Below, piece by piece: positions 49,866 to 59,094 of a stretch of DNA of 64,000 bases. Within the stretch, counting starts at the first letter, position 1. Each line of letters starts with the position of its first letter. The stretch is from NCBI GenBank assembly GCA_000307305.1, contig DF158884.1:17520-81519 (forward strand), written 5' to 3'. The DNA comes from Enterobacteriaceae bacterium B14. Its GTDB lineage: Bacteria > Pseudomonadota > Gammaproteobacteria > Enterobacterales > Enterobacteriaceae. The notes below the pieces were generated by a model. It made no database searches, was not told the DNA's origin, and was given only the letters and a program-made list of their open reading frames with translations. The translations under genes and the position numbers were made by a program.

Positions 49866-50462
49866 AACGAGCATTTAAAATCGCGCCGAGGTATCTCCGT
49901 AGATAGGGACAATCGCGCACGACGCGCGATTGAGGTGGGCATGAGCCATGGATGGCGAATCCCACCGACCCGCAATCGCAGGAGATGCCGAGGGCAGTTG
50001 CGAAGCAACCGTGATTTTGCGTCCAGAGTGCACCCAAACGGCGGATTTCAAAGGGGGTCCGCCCCCCCTTTGGTCGGGAGCGGGCAAACCTGCTATATGG
50101 TAGTACAGTAATCAACCCGCTACCGAAACCTTTCACCACTCCAAGCAAACGCCACCAAAAAACATAGATATGCAATCATGCCAACACCCCCGAACGAGCA
50201 TTAAAAATCGCGCCGAGGCCTCTCCGAAGATAGGGTCAATCGCGCACGACGCGCGATTGAGGTGGGCATGAGCCATGGATGGCGAATCCTACCGACCCGC
50301 AATCGCAGGAGATGCCGAGGCAGTTGCGAAGCAACCGCGATTTTGCATCCAGATATCACCAAAAGCCCGGATTCTTAAGGGGCAGCGGCCCCTTAAGTCG
50401 GGAGCTGGCGAAAGTGCAATATGGAAATACGAAGATAAACCCGCTACCGAAACCTTTCACCT
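49866..50462 (+). repeat. Tandem cluster of two 327-bp structured repeats
   Basis: Units start AACGAGCATT at 49866 and 50193, again exactly 327 bp apart. The core matches the cluster at 37944 (GAGGTGGGCATGAGCCATGG, CCGACCCGCAATCG). Both keep CAATCGCGC/GCGCGATTG. Unit 5 replaces the other stem with CTTAAGGGG-CAGCGG-CCCCTTAAG (50374-50397), a perfect 9-bp stem made of different bases, while unit 4 keeps AAAGGGGG/CCCCCTTT. It lies between the EamA gene and the nifJ operon promoter. Confidence 0.92.
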
Positions 50463-50496
50463 ACACTAACAATCACCACTTAATCCAATAACACTT

Positions 50497-50518
50497 TTAT
50501 GTGATTCTTATCACATAA
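50497..50518. promoter_or_regulatory. Perfect CRP site
   Basis: TTATGTGA-TTCTTA-TCACATAA contains the consensus TGTGA-N6-TCACA with eight symmetric bases on each side. It is centred about 280 bp upstream of the oxidoreductase start and just after the repeat cluster. CRP binding is expected from sequence; the effect on this operon is inferred. Confidence 0.8.
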
Positions 50519-50703
50519 CAAACATCCCCCTTCAATATCACGCTATTTATTGATCTAAAGAACGATCCCCCCACCCCCACTTTCTTATAGTGAAGACAAT
50601 ATAAAATTTTTGCTTTTTATCGCTTTTTTTGAGGTTAATTCCTCCACGCACAAGCTGCCATAAGCGACTCGCTAACTGGCATTTAAGCGCCAAGTCTCTG
50701 ACC

Positions 50704-50716
50704 GATAATCATTATC
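50704..50716. promoter_or_regulatory. Fur-type dyad
   Basis: GATAAT-C-ATTATC is a perfect 6-1-6 Fur core, about 75 bp upstream of the start codon of the oxidoreductase. Iron control would fit an operon rich in Fe-S clusters. Confidence 0.6.
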
Positions 50717-50788
50717 GCTAAGGGTCAAGTGGAGGGTCATCCGTAACTGTTGTTTTACAAAACAACCATAAGATAAATAAGCAATGTT

Positions 50789-52423
50789 ATGAGCAAAAAT
50801 AAAAATGATATGACTCTACCGCCAGATATGCTTGAATCTTCCGGCACTGGCCCTGTACGCCGAAATAGACCGATCTATCAGGATTCCCTCCCCCCTTGTA
50901 ACCACGCCTGCCCTGCGGGAGAAAATATACAAGCTTGGCTTGCGCTGGCCCAAGATGGGTTATACGAACAAGCTTGGCAAAGCCTTGTAGCAAATAACCC
51001 AATGCCTGCCGTGCATGGTCGCGTCTGCTATCACCCATGTGAAAACGCGTGCAACCGTACGCAAGTTGACCAATCTGTCAGCATTCATGCCGTCGAGCGT
51101 TTTCTTGGTGACCAAGCCTTAAAAAACGGTTGGAAGCCTAAGTTTGATGCCCCTGCTACCGGCAAGAAAGTCCTCGTTATCGGTGCTGGCCCATCTGGAC
51201 TCTCTTGCGCATGGCACCTTCGCCGTTTAGGGCATGAAGTTGAAATTCATGAGGCTGGCCCAATGGGTGGCGGCATGATGCGTTTTGGTATCCCCGCTTA
51301 TCGTATGCCCAGAGATGTTCTGGACAGCGAAATTCAGCAGATTCTTGATACCGGCGTGACATTAAAACTAAACCACAAAGTCGAGGATATTTTACAAGCC
51401 AAGAAAGAGGGGGGATTTGATGCTGTCTTTATGGCTATCGGCGCCCATTTGGCTAAAAAAGTCGATATCCCCGCCCGCGAAGCAGGCAAAATCCTCGACG
51501 CTGTAAGCTATCTCTCGGCCGTTGAGCGAGGAGAAGCACCGAAACTCGGTCGCCGAGTCGCCATCTATGGTGGTGGTAATACGGCGATGGATGCCTCCAG
51601 AACCGCTCGCCGCTTAGGCGCCGAAGAAGTGATGATTATTTATCGCCGCGACCGCGACCATATGCCAGCTCACCAGTTTGAAGCCGATGAGGCAATGGAA
51701 GAAGGCGTTAAAATCAACTGGCTACGCACTATTCGTAATATCGACAGCACCACCATGACCGTGGAAGAGATGGAAGTCGACGCCAACGGTCGCCCTCAGC
51801 CTACTGGCCGTTTTGAAACGCTAGAAGCCGACAGCCTGATTCTGGCATTAGGCCAAGACGTCGACCTTTCGGTGTTAGAGCGTATCCCTGGTATTAAGCT
51901 GCATAAAGATGGCGTCGTTGATGTTGATGAACACATGATGACTACCGTTACAGGGATCTTTGCGGGGGGCGATATGGTGCCATCAGAGCGTACCGTGACT
52001 ATTGCCACCGGACACGGTAAGAAAGCCGCCCATCATATTGATGGCTGGTTACGCGCCCTGCCTTATCGCAAGCTAGAACCTGTCCCCGTAATGGAATTCC
52101 CCGGATTGCACCTGTGGTACAACACCGATGCTAACGCCTCTCATCAACCTATTGTGATACCAGAAGCCCGCGGTGGATTCAGCGAGATCATTGGTGGCTT
52201 AAGTGCTGAACAAGCCCGTTATGAGGCAGCTCGCTGCTACTCCTGCGGTAACTGTTTTGAGTGTGATGGTTGTTACGGCGCTTGCCCTGAAGGTGCCGTT
52301 ATCAAACTCGGTAAGGGGCTAAAATACCGTTTTAACTACGATCTATGCACCGGCTGTGCTGCGTGCTTCAACCAGTGTCCATGTCATGCCATTGAGATGG
52401 AACAAGAGGAGGCACACTCATGA
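50789..52423 (+). CDS. GltD-like NAD(P)-dependent oxidoreductase with C-terminal ferredoxin domain
   Basis: A 544-residue flavoprotein. Residues 30-95 hold an N-terminal Fe-S motif (PCNHACPAGENIQAWL, CYHPCENACNR). Then come FAD (VLVIGAGPSGLSCAWHLRRL, MGGGMMRFGIPAYRMP) and NAD(P) (VAIYGGGNTAMDASRTARRL) sites and GGDMVPSERTVTIATGHGKK, as in glutamate synthase small subunits. The last 70 residues are a PorD-type ferredoxin: CYSCGNCFECDGCYGACPEG and CTGCAACFNQCPCHAIEM. Its stop overlaps the nifJ ATG (ATGA). Inferred job: shuttle electrons between the NifJ ferredoxin clusters and NAD(P). It is not glutamate synthase, as no GltB is nearby. Confidence 0.88.
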   Translation: MSKNKNDMTLPPDMLESSGTGPVRRNRPIYQDSLPPCNHACPAGENIQAWLALAQDGLYEQAWQSLVANNPMPAVHGRVCYHPCENACNRTQVDQSVSIHAVERFLGDQALKNGWKPKFDAPATGKKVLVIGAGPSGLSCAWHLRRLGHEVEIHEAGPMGGGMMRFGIPAYRMPRDVLDSEIQQILDTGVTLKLNHKVEDILQAKKEGGFDAVFMAIGAHLAKKVDIPAREAGKILDAVSYLSAVERGEAPKLGRRVAIYGGGNTAMDASRTARRLGAEEVMIIYRRDRDHMPAHQFEADEAMEEGVKINWLRTIRNIDSTTMTVEEMEVDANGRPQPTGRFETLEADSLILALGQDVDLSVLERIPGIKLHKDGVVDVDEHMMTTVTGIFAGGDMVPSERTVTIATGHGKKAAHHIDGWLRALPYRKLEPVPVMEFPGLHLWYNTDANASHQPIVIPEARGGFSEIIGGLSAEQARYEAARCYSCGNCFECDGCYGACPEGAVIKLGKGLKYRFNYDLCTGCAACFNQCPCHAIEMEQEEAHS

Positions 52424-55400
52424 GTGACAATAACTATAAAGACAGCCACGCCAATATGGTGATGATGGATGGCAGCGAAGCCACCGCTTGGGTCGCCTAT
52501 AAAGTCAGCGAAGTCTGCGCAATTTATCCTATTACCCCGTCATCAAACATGGCAGAACTCTCCGATGAATGGTCGGCAAAACATGAACCTAATATTTGGG
52601 GTAACGTGCCTGCGATTATGGAGATGCAGCACGAAGGCGGCGCAGCAGGAACAGTACACGGTGCACTGCAAGCGGGGGCATTAAGTACTACATTTACCGC
52701 TTCTCAGGGATTGATGCTAATGCTGCCGAATATGTACAAGATCGCGGGAGAATTAACCTCTGCCGTCTTTCATGTGGCGGCACGATCTCTGGCAGCGCAA
52801 GGGTTGTCGATCTTCGGCGATCATCAAGATGTTATGGCAGCGAGAACCACCGGCTTTGCAATGCTCGCCTCTGCATCTGTACAACAGTCGCAGGATATGG
52901 CGATGATCGCCCATGCAGCAACGCTGGAAACACGCATTCCTTTCATTCACTTTCTCGATGGATTTCGTACCTCTCACGAAGTTAACAAAATCTCTCGCCT
53001 GACGGACGATCAAATTCGTTTCATGATCGATGATAGCCTAGTACGAAAACACCGTTCGCGTGCACTGAACCCCGATCAGCCCGTTATGCGTGGCACCGCT
53101 CAGAACCCTGATACTTACTTCCAAGGCCGCGAGAGTGTCAACGCGTATTACGATCGTGTGCCTTCTATTGTCGAACAAACAATGGATAAGTTTGCGAAAT
53201 TGACTGGTCGTCAGTATCACTTGGTGGATTACTACGGTGCACCAGATGCAGAACACGTTTTAGTTATCATGGGTTCAGGCGCGTCAACTGTCTGCCAAAC
53301 CCTAGATGTGCTGAATAAAAACGGCGGGAAATACGGTGTCATCACCGTACACCTATATCGCCCATTCCCTGTTAAGGCGTTTCTTAAGGCGCTACCATCC
53401 AGTGCTACATTTGTCACAGTGATGGATAGAACCAAAGAGCCAGGTTCTCACGGTGAACCTCTCTATCTGGATGTGTTAGGGACACTCGTCAACGGCTTGC
53501 AACATGGCACGCTAAAGCAGTTGCCAAAAATTAGCGGAGGCCGTTATGGCCTATCATCGAAAGAATTTACCCCTGCGATGGTGAAAGCGGTACTGGAGCA
53601 CCAGCAGCAACCTGAAGCGAAAGATTTCTTCACTGTGGGGATTAACGATGACGTCACCCACCTGAGTATCCCTTGGGATGAAGAGTGGCATATCGAGCCC
53701 GATAATCAGGTAAGAGCCCTGTTCTTTGGCCTCGGTGCTGATGGTACGGTGGGGGCAAACAAAAACAGTATCAAGATCATTGGTGAGCTGCCGGAATATC
53801 ATGCTCAAGGCTATTTCGTGTATGACTCGAAAAAATCAGGATCCAGAACCACCTCTCATCTGCGTTTTGGGCCAGATCCTATCGATTCACCTTACTTGAT
53901 CAGTTCTGCCAACTTTATCGGCTGCCATCAATTTAACTTTGTTGAGGCCATTGATCTGTTGGTATATGCCGCATCGGGTTCCACCTTCCTGTTAAACAGC
54001 CCTTACTCAGCGGATGAAGTTTGGCAACATCTGCCCGCCAAGGTACAACGCCAGATCCAACAGAAGAAACTCTCTTTTTATGTGATCAATGCGGCAGAAG
54101 TGGCGCGCAATACCGGTATGGGTTCCCGTATCAACACCATCATGCAGACCTGCTTCTTTGCGCTCTCCAAGATCATGCCGAAAGATCGCGCCATCGAGCT
54201 GATCAAGCACAGCATCGAGAAGACCTATCTGAAGAAAGGCCGAGCCGTCGTCGAGAAGAACTTTATCGCCGTTGATGCCACGCTAGAAAATCTGCATCAG
54301 GTTGCTGTGCCAAGCCAAATTACAGGATCTCTTGAAGCGGGTTGGACCGTATCAAATGACGCACCGCGCTTTGTGCGTGAGGTAACCGCGGAAATGTTGC
54401 AGGATCGAGGGGATCGTATTCCTGTTTCTCTATTGCCTGCCGATGGTACTTATCCAACGGCTACCACTCAGTGGGAAAAACGCGATATTGCGCTACAGAT
54501 CCCTGAGTGGCGTGAAGATCTCTGTATTCAGTGTGGTAACTGCTCGTTTGTCTGCCCGCATGCAGCGATCCGCGCTAAATTTTACAATAAAAATCTCACA
54601 AAAGGCGCACCGGAAGGCTTTAAAACTGCACCGATTAGCGCTCGTGGTTTCCCAGACACCATGTATACCTTGCAAGTCTATCCTCAGGATTGTACCGGTT
54701 GTAACCTGTGCGTAGACGCTTGCCCTGTTCGAGCAGAAGGCGGGGAAGTTCGCGCGATTAATATGGTGGACAAGCTCCCTATTCTGGAACGTGAGAAAAC
54801 GTCGCTCAATTGGTTCCGTTCCCTACCGTGGCCTGAGCGTGGAACGATCGATTTCTCTACTGTGCGTGGTGTGCAGTATCTGGAACCTCTCTTTGAGTTC
54901 TCCGGTGCCTGCTCCGGCTGCGGTGAAACACCTTACCTGAAAACACTAACACAGCTATTTGGTGATCGAATGATGGTCGCTAACGCCACGGGGTGTTCAT
55001 CAATTTATGGCGGTAACCTCCCCACTACACCTTGGTCTAAAAACCGTGAAGGTAAAGGGCCAGCATGGTCTAACTCTTTATTCGAAGACAACGCCGAGTT
55101 TGGTTTAGGTTTTCGTCTAACGGCTGATCAGCACCACATGCAAGCAGCACATGCGCTACAGGCAATAGCACCTCGTATCGGGCAAGACCTGGTTGATGAG
55201 ATTGTTAATGCGCCCCAGCAGGTTGAATCCGACATTCGGCAACAGCGTAAACGGTTAGCTAAAGTGCGTGAGCTTCTTGCTGGCGATGCCTCTGAAGAGG
55301 TGTTGAATCTGCAAAGTATGCTAGATCATCTGGTTCGCCGCTCAGTGTGGATCATTGGTGGCGATGGTTGGGCATATGATATTGGATCATCGGGACTGGA

Positions 55401-56013
55401 TCATGTTCTGGCTTCCGGCCGCGACGTTAATATTCTAGTAATGGATACCGAGGTTTACTCTAATACTGGCGGGCAGATGTCAAAATCAACCCCACTAGGC
55501 GCCACAGCGAAGTTTGCTGCGGGCGGTAAAACGATGGCGAAAAAGGATATGGCGCTGCAAGCCATTGCTTACGGTAACGTTTATGTTGCCCGCATCGCCT
55601 TTGGTGCCAGCCCTCAGCAAGCACTTCAAGCCATGCGCGAAGCCGAAGCTTATCCGGGGCCATCGCTGATTATTGCGTATAGCCACTGTATTGCGCACGG
55701 TATTGATATGGAAATTGGCTTACATCAACAGAAACGCTCCGTTGAATCTGGGCACTGGCCTCTGCTGCGCTATAACCCGATACTGCGCGAAGAGGGGCGT
55801 AATCCATTTACATTGGATAGCCTGCGCCCAACTATCCCTCTCTTCGAGTATCGTAAACATGAAACGCGGTATCAAACTCTGATGCGCCAAAACCCAGAAG
55901 AGGCGGAACGTTTGATGGGTATTGCACAAAAAGTAGCACACCTGAAATGGGCAAACTATGAGGAGATGGCCACGCGCCCAGCAAAAGCCTTCCATCCAGA
56001 TGCAAGGCGCTAA
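52420..56013 (+). CDS. nifJ: Pyruvate:flavodoxin/ferredoxin oxidoreductase
   Basis: A 1197-residue PFOR, full length for a single-chain enzyme. The start has the domain I motif CAIYPITPSSNMAELSDEWS. The [4Fe-4S] pair is CIQCGNCSFVCPHAAIRAKF and CTGCNLCVDACPVRAEGG (residues about 700-770). The third cluster/TPP region contains FSGACSGCGETPYLKTLTQL and VWIIGGDGWAYDIGSSGLDH, with TEVYSNTGGQMSKSTP binding TPP. It oxidises pyruvate and CoA to acetyl-CoA and CO2, reducing flavodoxin or ferredoxin. It is cotranscribed with the preceding oxidoreductase. E. coli YdbK is the equivalent enzyme. Confidence 0.96.
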   Translation: MSDNNYKDSHANMVMMDGSEATAWVAYKVSEVCAIYPITPSSNMAELSDEWSAKHEPNIWGNVPAIMEMQHEGGAAGTVHGALQAGALSTTFTASQGLMLMLPNMYKIAGELTSAVFHVAARSLAAQGLSIFGDHQDVMAARTTGFAMLASASVQQSQDMAMIAHAATLETRIPFIHFLDGFRTSHEVNKISRLTDDQIRFMIDDSLVRKHRSRALNPDQPVMRGTAQNPDTYFQGRESVNAYYDRVPSIVEQTMDKFAKLTGRQYHLVDYYGAPDAEHVLVIMGSGASTVCQTLDVLNKNGGKYGVITVHLYRPFPVKAFLKALPSSATFVTVMDRTKEPGSHGEPLYLDVLGTLVNGLQHGTLKQLPKISGGRYGLSSKEFTPAMVKAVLEHQQQPEAKDFFTVGINDDVTHLSIPWDEEWHIEPDNQVRALFFGLGADGTVGANKNSIKIIGELPEYHAQGYFVYDSKKSGSRTTSHLRFGPDPIDSPYLISSANFIGCHQFNFVEAIDLLVYAASGSTFLLNSPYSADEVWQHLPAKVQRQIQQKKLSFYVINAAEVARNTGMGSRINTIMQTCFFALSKIMPKDRAIELIKHSIEKTYLKKGRAVVEKNFIAVDATLENLHQVAVPSQITGSLEAGWTVSNDAPRFVREVTAEMLQDRGDRIPVSLLPADGTYPTATTQWEKRDIALQIPEWREDLCIQCGNCSFVCPHAAIRAKFYNKNLTKGAPEGFKTAPISARGFPDTMYTLQVYPQDCTGCNLCVDACPVRAEGGEVRAINMVDKLPILEREKTSLNWFRSLPWPERGTIDFSTVRGVQYLEPLFEFSGACSGCGETPYLKTLTQLFGDRMMVANATGCSSIYGGNLPTTPWSKNREGKGPAWSNSLFEDNAEFGLGFRLTADQHHMQAAHALQAIAPRIGQDLVDEIVNAPQQVESDIRQQRKRLAKVRELLAGDASEEVLNLQSMLDHLVRRSVWIIGGDGWAYDIGSSGLDHVLASGRDVNILVMDTEVYSNTGGQMSKSTPLGATAKFAAGGKTMAKKDMALQAIAYGNVYVARIAFGASPQQALQAMREAEAYPGPSLIIAYSHCIAHGIDMEIGLHQQKRSVESGHWPLLRYNPILREEGRNPFTLDSLRPTIPLFEYRKHETRYQTLMRQNPEEAERLMGIAQKVAHLKWANYEEMATRPAKAFHPDARR

Positions 56014-56044
56014 GTGCTAATAGGTTAGATAGATAAATAGCATA

Positions 56045-56065
56045 AAGGGCAGTTCTACTGCCCTT
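56045..56065 (+). terminator. Terminator-like hairpin after nifJ
   Basis: AAGGGCAG (56045-56052) pairs with CTGCCCTT (56058-56065) around a 5-nt loop, 31 bp after the stop. The tail is ATTCAG rather than T-rich, so efficiency is uncertain. Confidence 0.7.
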
Positions 56066-56409
56066 ATTCAGCCTTTATATCGCATTTTATGCTGAGTTTA
56101 GGCCGTAATATATCTATCTTCCCCACCTAGCTTAAAACCCATACTCAATATTTTAGAATATCCAGAATAATCTTAAGTGTATTTTTTTGAGCTATAGGGT
56201 TTTAAACAAGATGACTTTCCCTATACTAACAGGGCAAAAAATAAAGGGATTTTTTCAGATATATCGTGAGCATTTAGGTAAATCCGCTAAAAGGCACTAA
56301 TCCCCCCAATAATATGCCCAAATATCAATAGTATGCTTTTCTATTAAGCATGCTATTGCTGTTAATAGGGTGATCAATACACAACAACAAATATGTAACA
56401 GGCAATTTT
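56066..56409. promoter_or_regulatory. sstT upstream region
   Basis: A 344-bp AT-rich gap without a believable gene between the nifJ terminator and sstT. The sstT promoter and mRNA leader must lie here. E. coli sstT is repressed by the GcvB small RNA; no pairing site was tested. Confidence 0.45.
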
Positions 56410-57672
56410 ATGAGCCAACTAAACAAACTCATCGACTTTATAAAAAATGGCAATCTTATCTTACAAATATTGATTGGTATCATCGCAGGTATTGCTCTTG
56501 CATGGTTTTTTCCAAGTGCTGCCATCGCAGCGGGATTATTGGGAACACTGTTCCTTAGCGCATTGAAAGCTGCAGCCCCTGTTCTCGTTTTCATACTGGT
56601 TATGGCTGCTATTGCAAACCATAGAACAGGGCAGAAAACAAATATTCGCCCAATACTGTACCTCTATATTTTAGGGACATTTCTTGCAGCCGTTGTCGCC
56701 GTTGGGTTCAGCTTTGCTTTCCCATCAACGCTTACACTCGTCAGCAGCAGTGCTATTGATATAAAACCACCAAGCAGCATCGTTGAAGTGTTAAGAGGTC
56801 TGCTACTCAATTTTGTTGATAACCCGATCAACGCGCTATTAACCGCTAATTTCATCGGTATTCTCGCTTGGTCAATTGGTTTAGGGCTGGCGCTACGCCA
56901 TGCCGCGGAATCAACAAAATCACTGGTTAACGATCTCTCTAATGCCGTAACTTACCTAGTTAAAATCGTTATCCGCTTCGCACCATTAGGGATTTTCGGG
57001 CTGATCAGCGCAACCCTCGTCGATCCAGCAACCGTGAAGTTTGCGGGCTTTGAGCAACTCAAAGAGTATTTACATGTTCTGATGGTCTTGGTTAGCTGTA
57101 TGTTGGCAGTTGCCTTAATCATGAACCCACTCATTGTTTATTGGAAAATTCGCCGTAACCCTTATCCGCTGGTATTCACTTGCCTGCGTGAAAGTGGTGT
57201 AACGGCATTTTTTACCCGTAGCTCCGCAGCGAACGTGCCTGTCAATCTGGCGCTGTGTAAGAAAATGAAGCTGCACGAAGATACTTATTCTATTTCTATA
57301 CCTTTGGGGGCGACCATCAACATGGCAGGGGCTGCGGTCACGATTACTGTGCTTACCCTGGCTGCGGTAAGTTCACTGCCGTCTATTGAAGTTGACATAC
57401 TCAGTGCTCTGTTGCTTAGCGTCTTAGCTGCCGTTTGTGCTTGTGGCGCATCTGGTGTTGCTGGTGGCTCTTTATTGCTGATCCCACTTGCATGTAGCCT
57501 GTTCAATATTCCTATTGATATTGCGATGAAAGTCGTTGGTGTAGGGATGGCGATTGGCGTCGTACAGGATTCTCTGGAAACCGCAATTAACTCGTCAACT
57601 GACGTGCTGTTTACCGCAGCAGCATGTATTGCAGAAGAAGAGAAAACATCCCTGATCGAAAACGTGGTTTAA
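56410..57672 (+). CDS. sstT: Serine/threonine:Na+ symporter SstT
   Basis: A 420-residue dicarboxylate/amino-acid:cation symporter. Key parts: [20 protein letters not shown] at the N-terminus, [20 protein letters not shown], the hairpin-loop region [19 protein letters not shown] near residue 260, the cation-site motif [20 protein letters not shown] near 300 and [20 protein letters not shown] near 375. It imports L-serine and L-threonine with sodium. Length is slightly over the E. coli protein. Confidence 0.94.
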   Translation: MSQLNKLIDFIKNGNLILQILIGIIAGIALAWFFPSAAIAAGLLGTLFLSALKAAAPVLVFILVMAAIANHRTGQKTNIRPILYLYILGTFLAAVVAVGFSFAFPSTLTLVSSSAIDIKPPSSIVEVLRGLLLNFVDNPINALLTANFIGILAWSIGLGLALRHAAESTKSLVNDLSNAVTYLVKIVIRFAPLGIFGLISATLVDPATVKFAGFEQLKEYLHVLMVLVSCMLAVALIMNPLIVYWKIRRNPYPLVFTCLRESGVTAFFTRSSAANVPVNLALCKKMKLHEDTYSISIPLGATINMAGAAVTITVLTLAAVSSLPSIEVDILSALLLSVLAAVCACGASGVAGGSLLLIPLACSLFNIPIDIAMKVVGVGMAIGVVQDSLETAINSSTDVLFTAAACIAEEEKTSLIENVV

Positions 57673-57686
57673 TACCCTTCACTATA

Positions 57687-57732
57687 CCTAGAACATCGGA
57701 GTAGCTTACTTAAGCGATATCGATGTTCTAGG
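57687..57732. other. Large inverted repeat between sstT and crcB
   Basis: CCTAGAACATCG (57687-57698) and CGATGTTCTAGG (57721-57732) form a perfect 12-bp dyad around a 22-bp centre, 14 bp after the sstT stop. It is followed by CAGACTCTCC, not a T-run. It could be a terminator stem, a stability element or a protein site. Confidence 0.6.
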
Positions 57733-57838
57733 CAGACTCTCCTTATCTTCTTCATAAACATTTTACTCATTCTTCCCAACGAATTATCTTTGATACATTG
57801 AGCCAACTCGTTAGTCGAATGAAACAAAAGAGGCAGTT

Positions 57839-58225
57839 ATGAGCCATTGGGTGACACTACTGATTGTTGCATTTGGTGGAGCAATTGGCGCTATTAGTCG
57901 ATTTCAGGTGACGGTGTGGTTCAACAACTGGTTTGGTAACAGCTTTCCCTATGCCACTCTCGCAGTAAACGTTGTGGGGTCATTTATTATGGGCCTGCTA
58001 ATGTCTGCCCTTACTATGCAGCTGATTTCATCTCCTCTGTGGCGCCCTATTGTTGCTGTCGGTTTTTTAGGTGCTCTTACTACGTTTTCTACCTTTTCAA
58101 TGGATACATTCATGTTATTCACCCAAGGTGAATGGCTAAAAGCGGCTCTGAATCTATTGTTAAATGTGGTGTTATGTATCATCGCAGTAGGTGTGGGTTA
58201 CTATGTATTTCTACGGGGTCAGTGA
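57839..58225 (+). CDS. crcB: Fluoride exporter channel CrcB/Fluc
   Basis: A 128-residue Fluc subunit with four membrane helices. Motifs: FGGAIGAISRFQVTVW near residue 11, YATLAVNVVGSFIMGLLMSA with the conserved Asn near 44, and VGFLGALTTFSTFSMDTFML near 77 with the Phe-box and the sodium-site Thr/Ser. Dimers export fluoride across the inner membrane. I looked for a fluoride riboswitch in the 166 bp upstream and did not recognise one. Confidence 0.93.
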   Translation: MSHWVTLLIVAFGGAIGAISRFQVTVWFNNWFGNSFPYATLAVNVVGSFIMGLLMSALTMQLISSPLWRPIVAVGFLGALTTFSTFSMDTFMLFTQGEWLKAALNLLLNVVLCIIAVGVGYYVFLRGQ

Positions 58226-58497
58226 ACGCCCAAAAACAAGCCCGTCATACGGGTTTTAGATGATAAAAAATGACAAATATAGAAAGAAAAGGCTTTTTAT
58301 ATCAAAATATGAAAATTTCAGTTAAATCAATTAGATATAAGTTAGCCTGGAAATAATAATCATCGAAATCACCTATGAGAAAAACGTTACTCATTGTCAG
58401 GTATAGCTTTTATATTTTCCTGTCTACACACACGACATTTTGCTAAAATCCAGTCCTGTTTCGTCCCTATCGCTGCTAAAAAATGTAAGAGAATTGA
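58226..58497. other. crcB to secreted-protein gap
   Basis: A 272-bp AT-rich gap. A short frame beginning MRKTLLIVRYSFY at about 58375 is only 23 codons and is not claimed. The promoter of the next gene is expected here. Confidence 0.35.
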
Positions 58498-58956
58498 ATG
58501 AAATTGAGCCGTTGGTTACTTGTTTGTTGTATGACGCTGTTTTGCTGGGCTGCATCAGCCGCAAGCAATACTCAAAAAGCTCATACAGTAACGATTAAAC
58601 AAGTGCCTAACTTATCATTCAGTTACATCTCTCATCTGCAGCTTAAAAGCCATGCTCGTAGCAAAAATAGTGCTGGTCATTTAAAAAAACAGCGCCAACC
58701 ACAAAAGCTGCTCTCTGCATTAAAATATGCTCATGTTTATCCACCGTTACTCTTTAGCGATAACTCGCTACCGCACAGTGGTATAGCAAAACCAGAGAAA
58801 GTATTTTATCGAATACGCGCATCTAAAGTACGAACACCGCCATCACTGACAACCTGTAGTAGCTGGAATTTTCACCCCCCAAGGTATGCTCATAGATTAG
58901 GCGGTTGGAAAGAGAGTAATACGTTATATACTGGTAACCTAACCTTCCATACGTAA
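58498..58956 (+). CDS. Unknown exported protein
   Basis: A 152-residue protein that I do not recognise. It has a clear signal peptide (KLSRWLLVCCMTLFCWAASA, cleavage after ASA near residue 22). The mature part is basic, rich in Ser, His, Lys and Pro, with few acidic residues, and ends with TCSSWNFHPPRYAHRLGGWK. A single Cys remains after cleavage, so there is no internal disulphide. It could be a periplasmic or secreted factor. It stands alone between crcB and yqjA on the same strand. The coding call rests on the signal peptide and frame length. Confidence 0.6.
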   Translation: MKLSRWLLVCCMTLFCWAASAASNTQKAHTVTIKQVPNLSFSYISHLQLKSHARSKNSAGHLKKQRQPQKLLSALKYAHVYPPLLFSDNSLPHSGIAKPEKVFYRIRASKVRTPPSLTTCSSWNFHPPRYAHRLGGWKESNTLYTGNLTFHT

Positions 58957-59094
58957 CCAAAATCAGCTAATTCATTTAAAAAAACTATGCTTTAAATATC
59001 TGCTGTTATGGAACATAAGTTCTGTTCCTTTTAGCTACACCACATAGTAAAGCGTTACATCATAAAAAGGTGGACGCTTTGGGAAAGAATGACC

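Larger units (their letters stand above)
50463..50788. promoter_or_regulatory. Promoter region of the oxidoreductase-nifJ operon
   Basis: A 326-bp gap without a gene. It contains a perfect CRP site and a Fur-type dyad, listed separately. The ribosome site before the ATG at 50789 is weak (AGATAAATAAGC). Confidence 0.6.

Noticed and set aside
49756..50175. Minus-strand open frame of 139 codons
   Set aside because: Covers repeat unit 4 and its linker; same repeat-derived peptide as elsewhere.
50789..52423. Glutamate synthase small subunit
   Set aside because: No large subunit nearby and a ferredoxin tail is present; the overlap with nifJ argues for an electron-transfer partner.
57673..57838. 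Possible fluoride riboswitch before crcB
   Set aside because: The conserved crcB-motif pseudoknot bases were not recognised; only an unrelated dyad is present.
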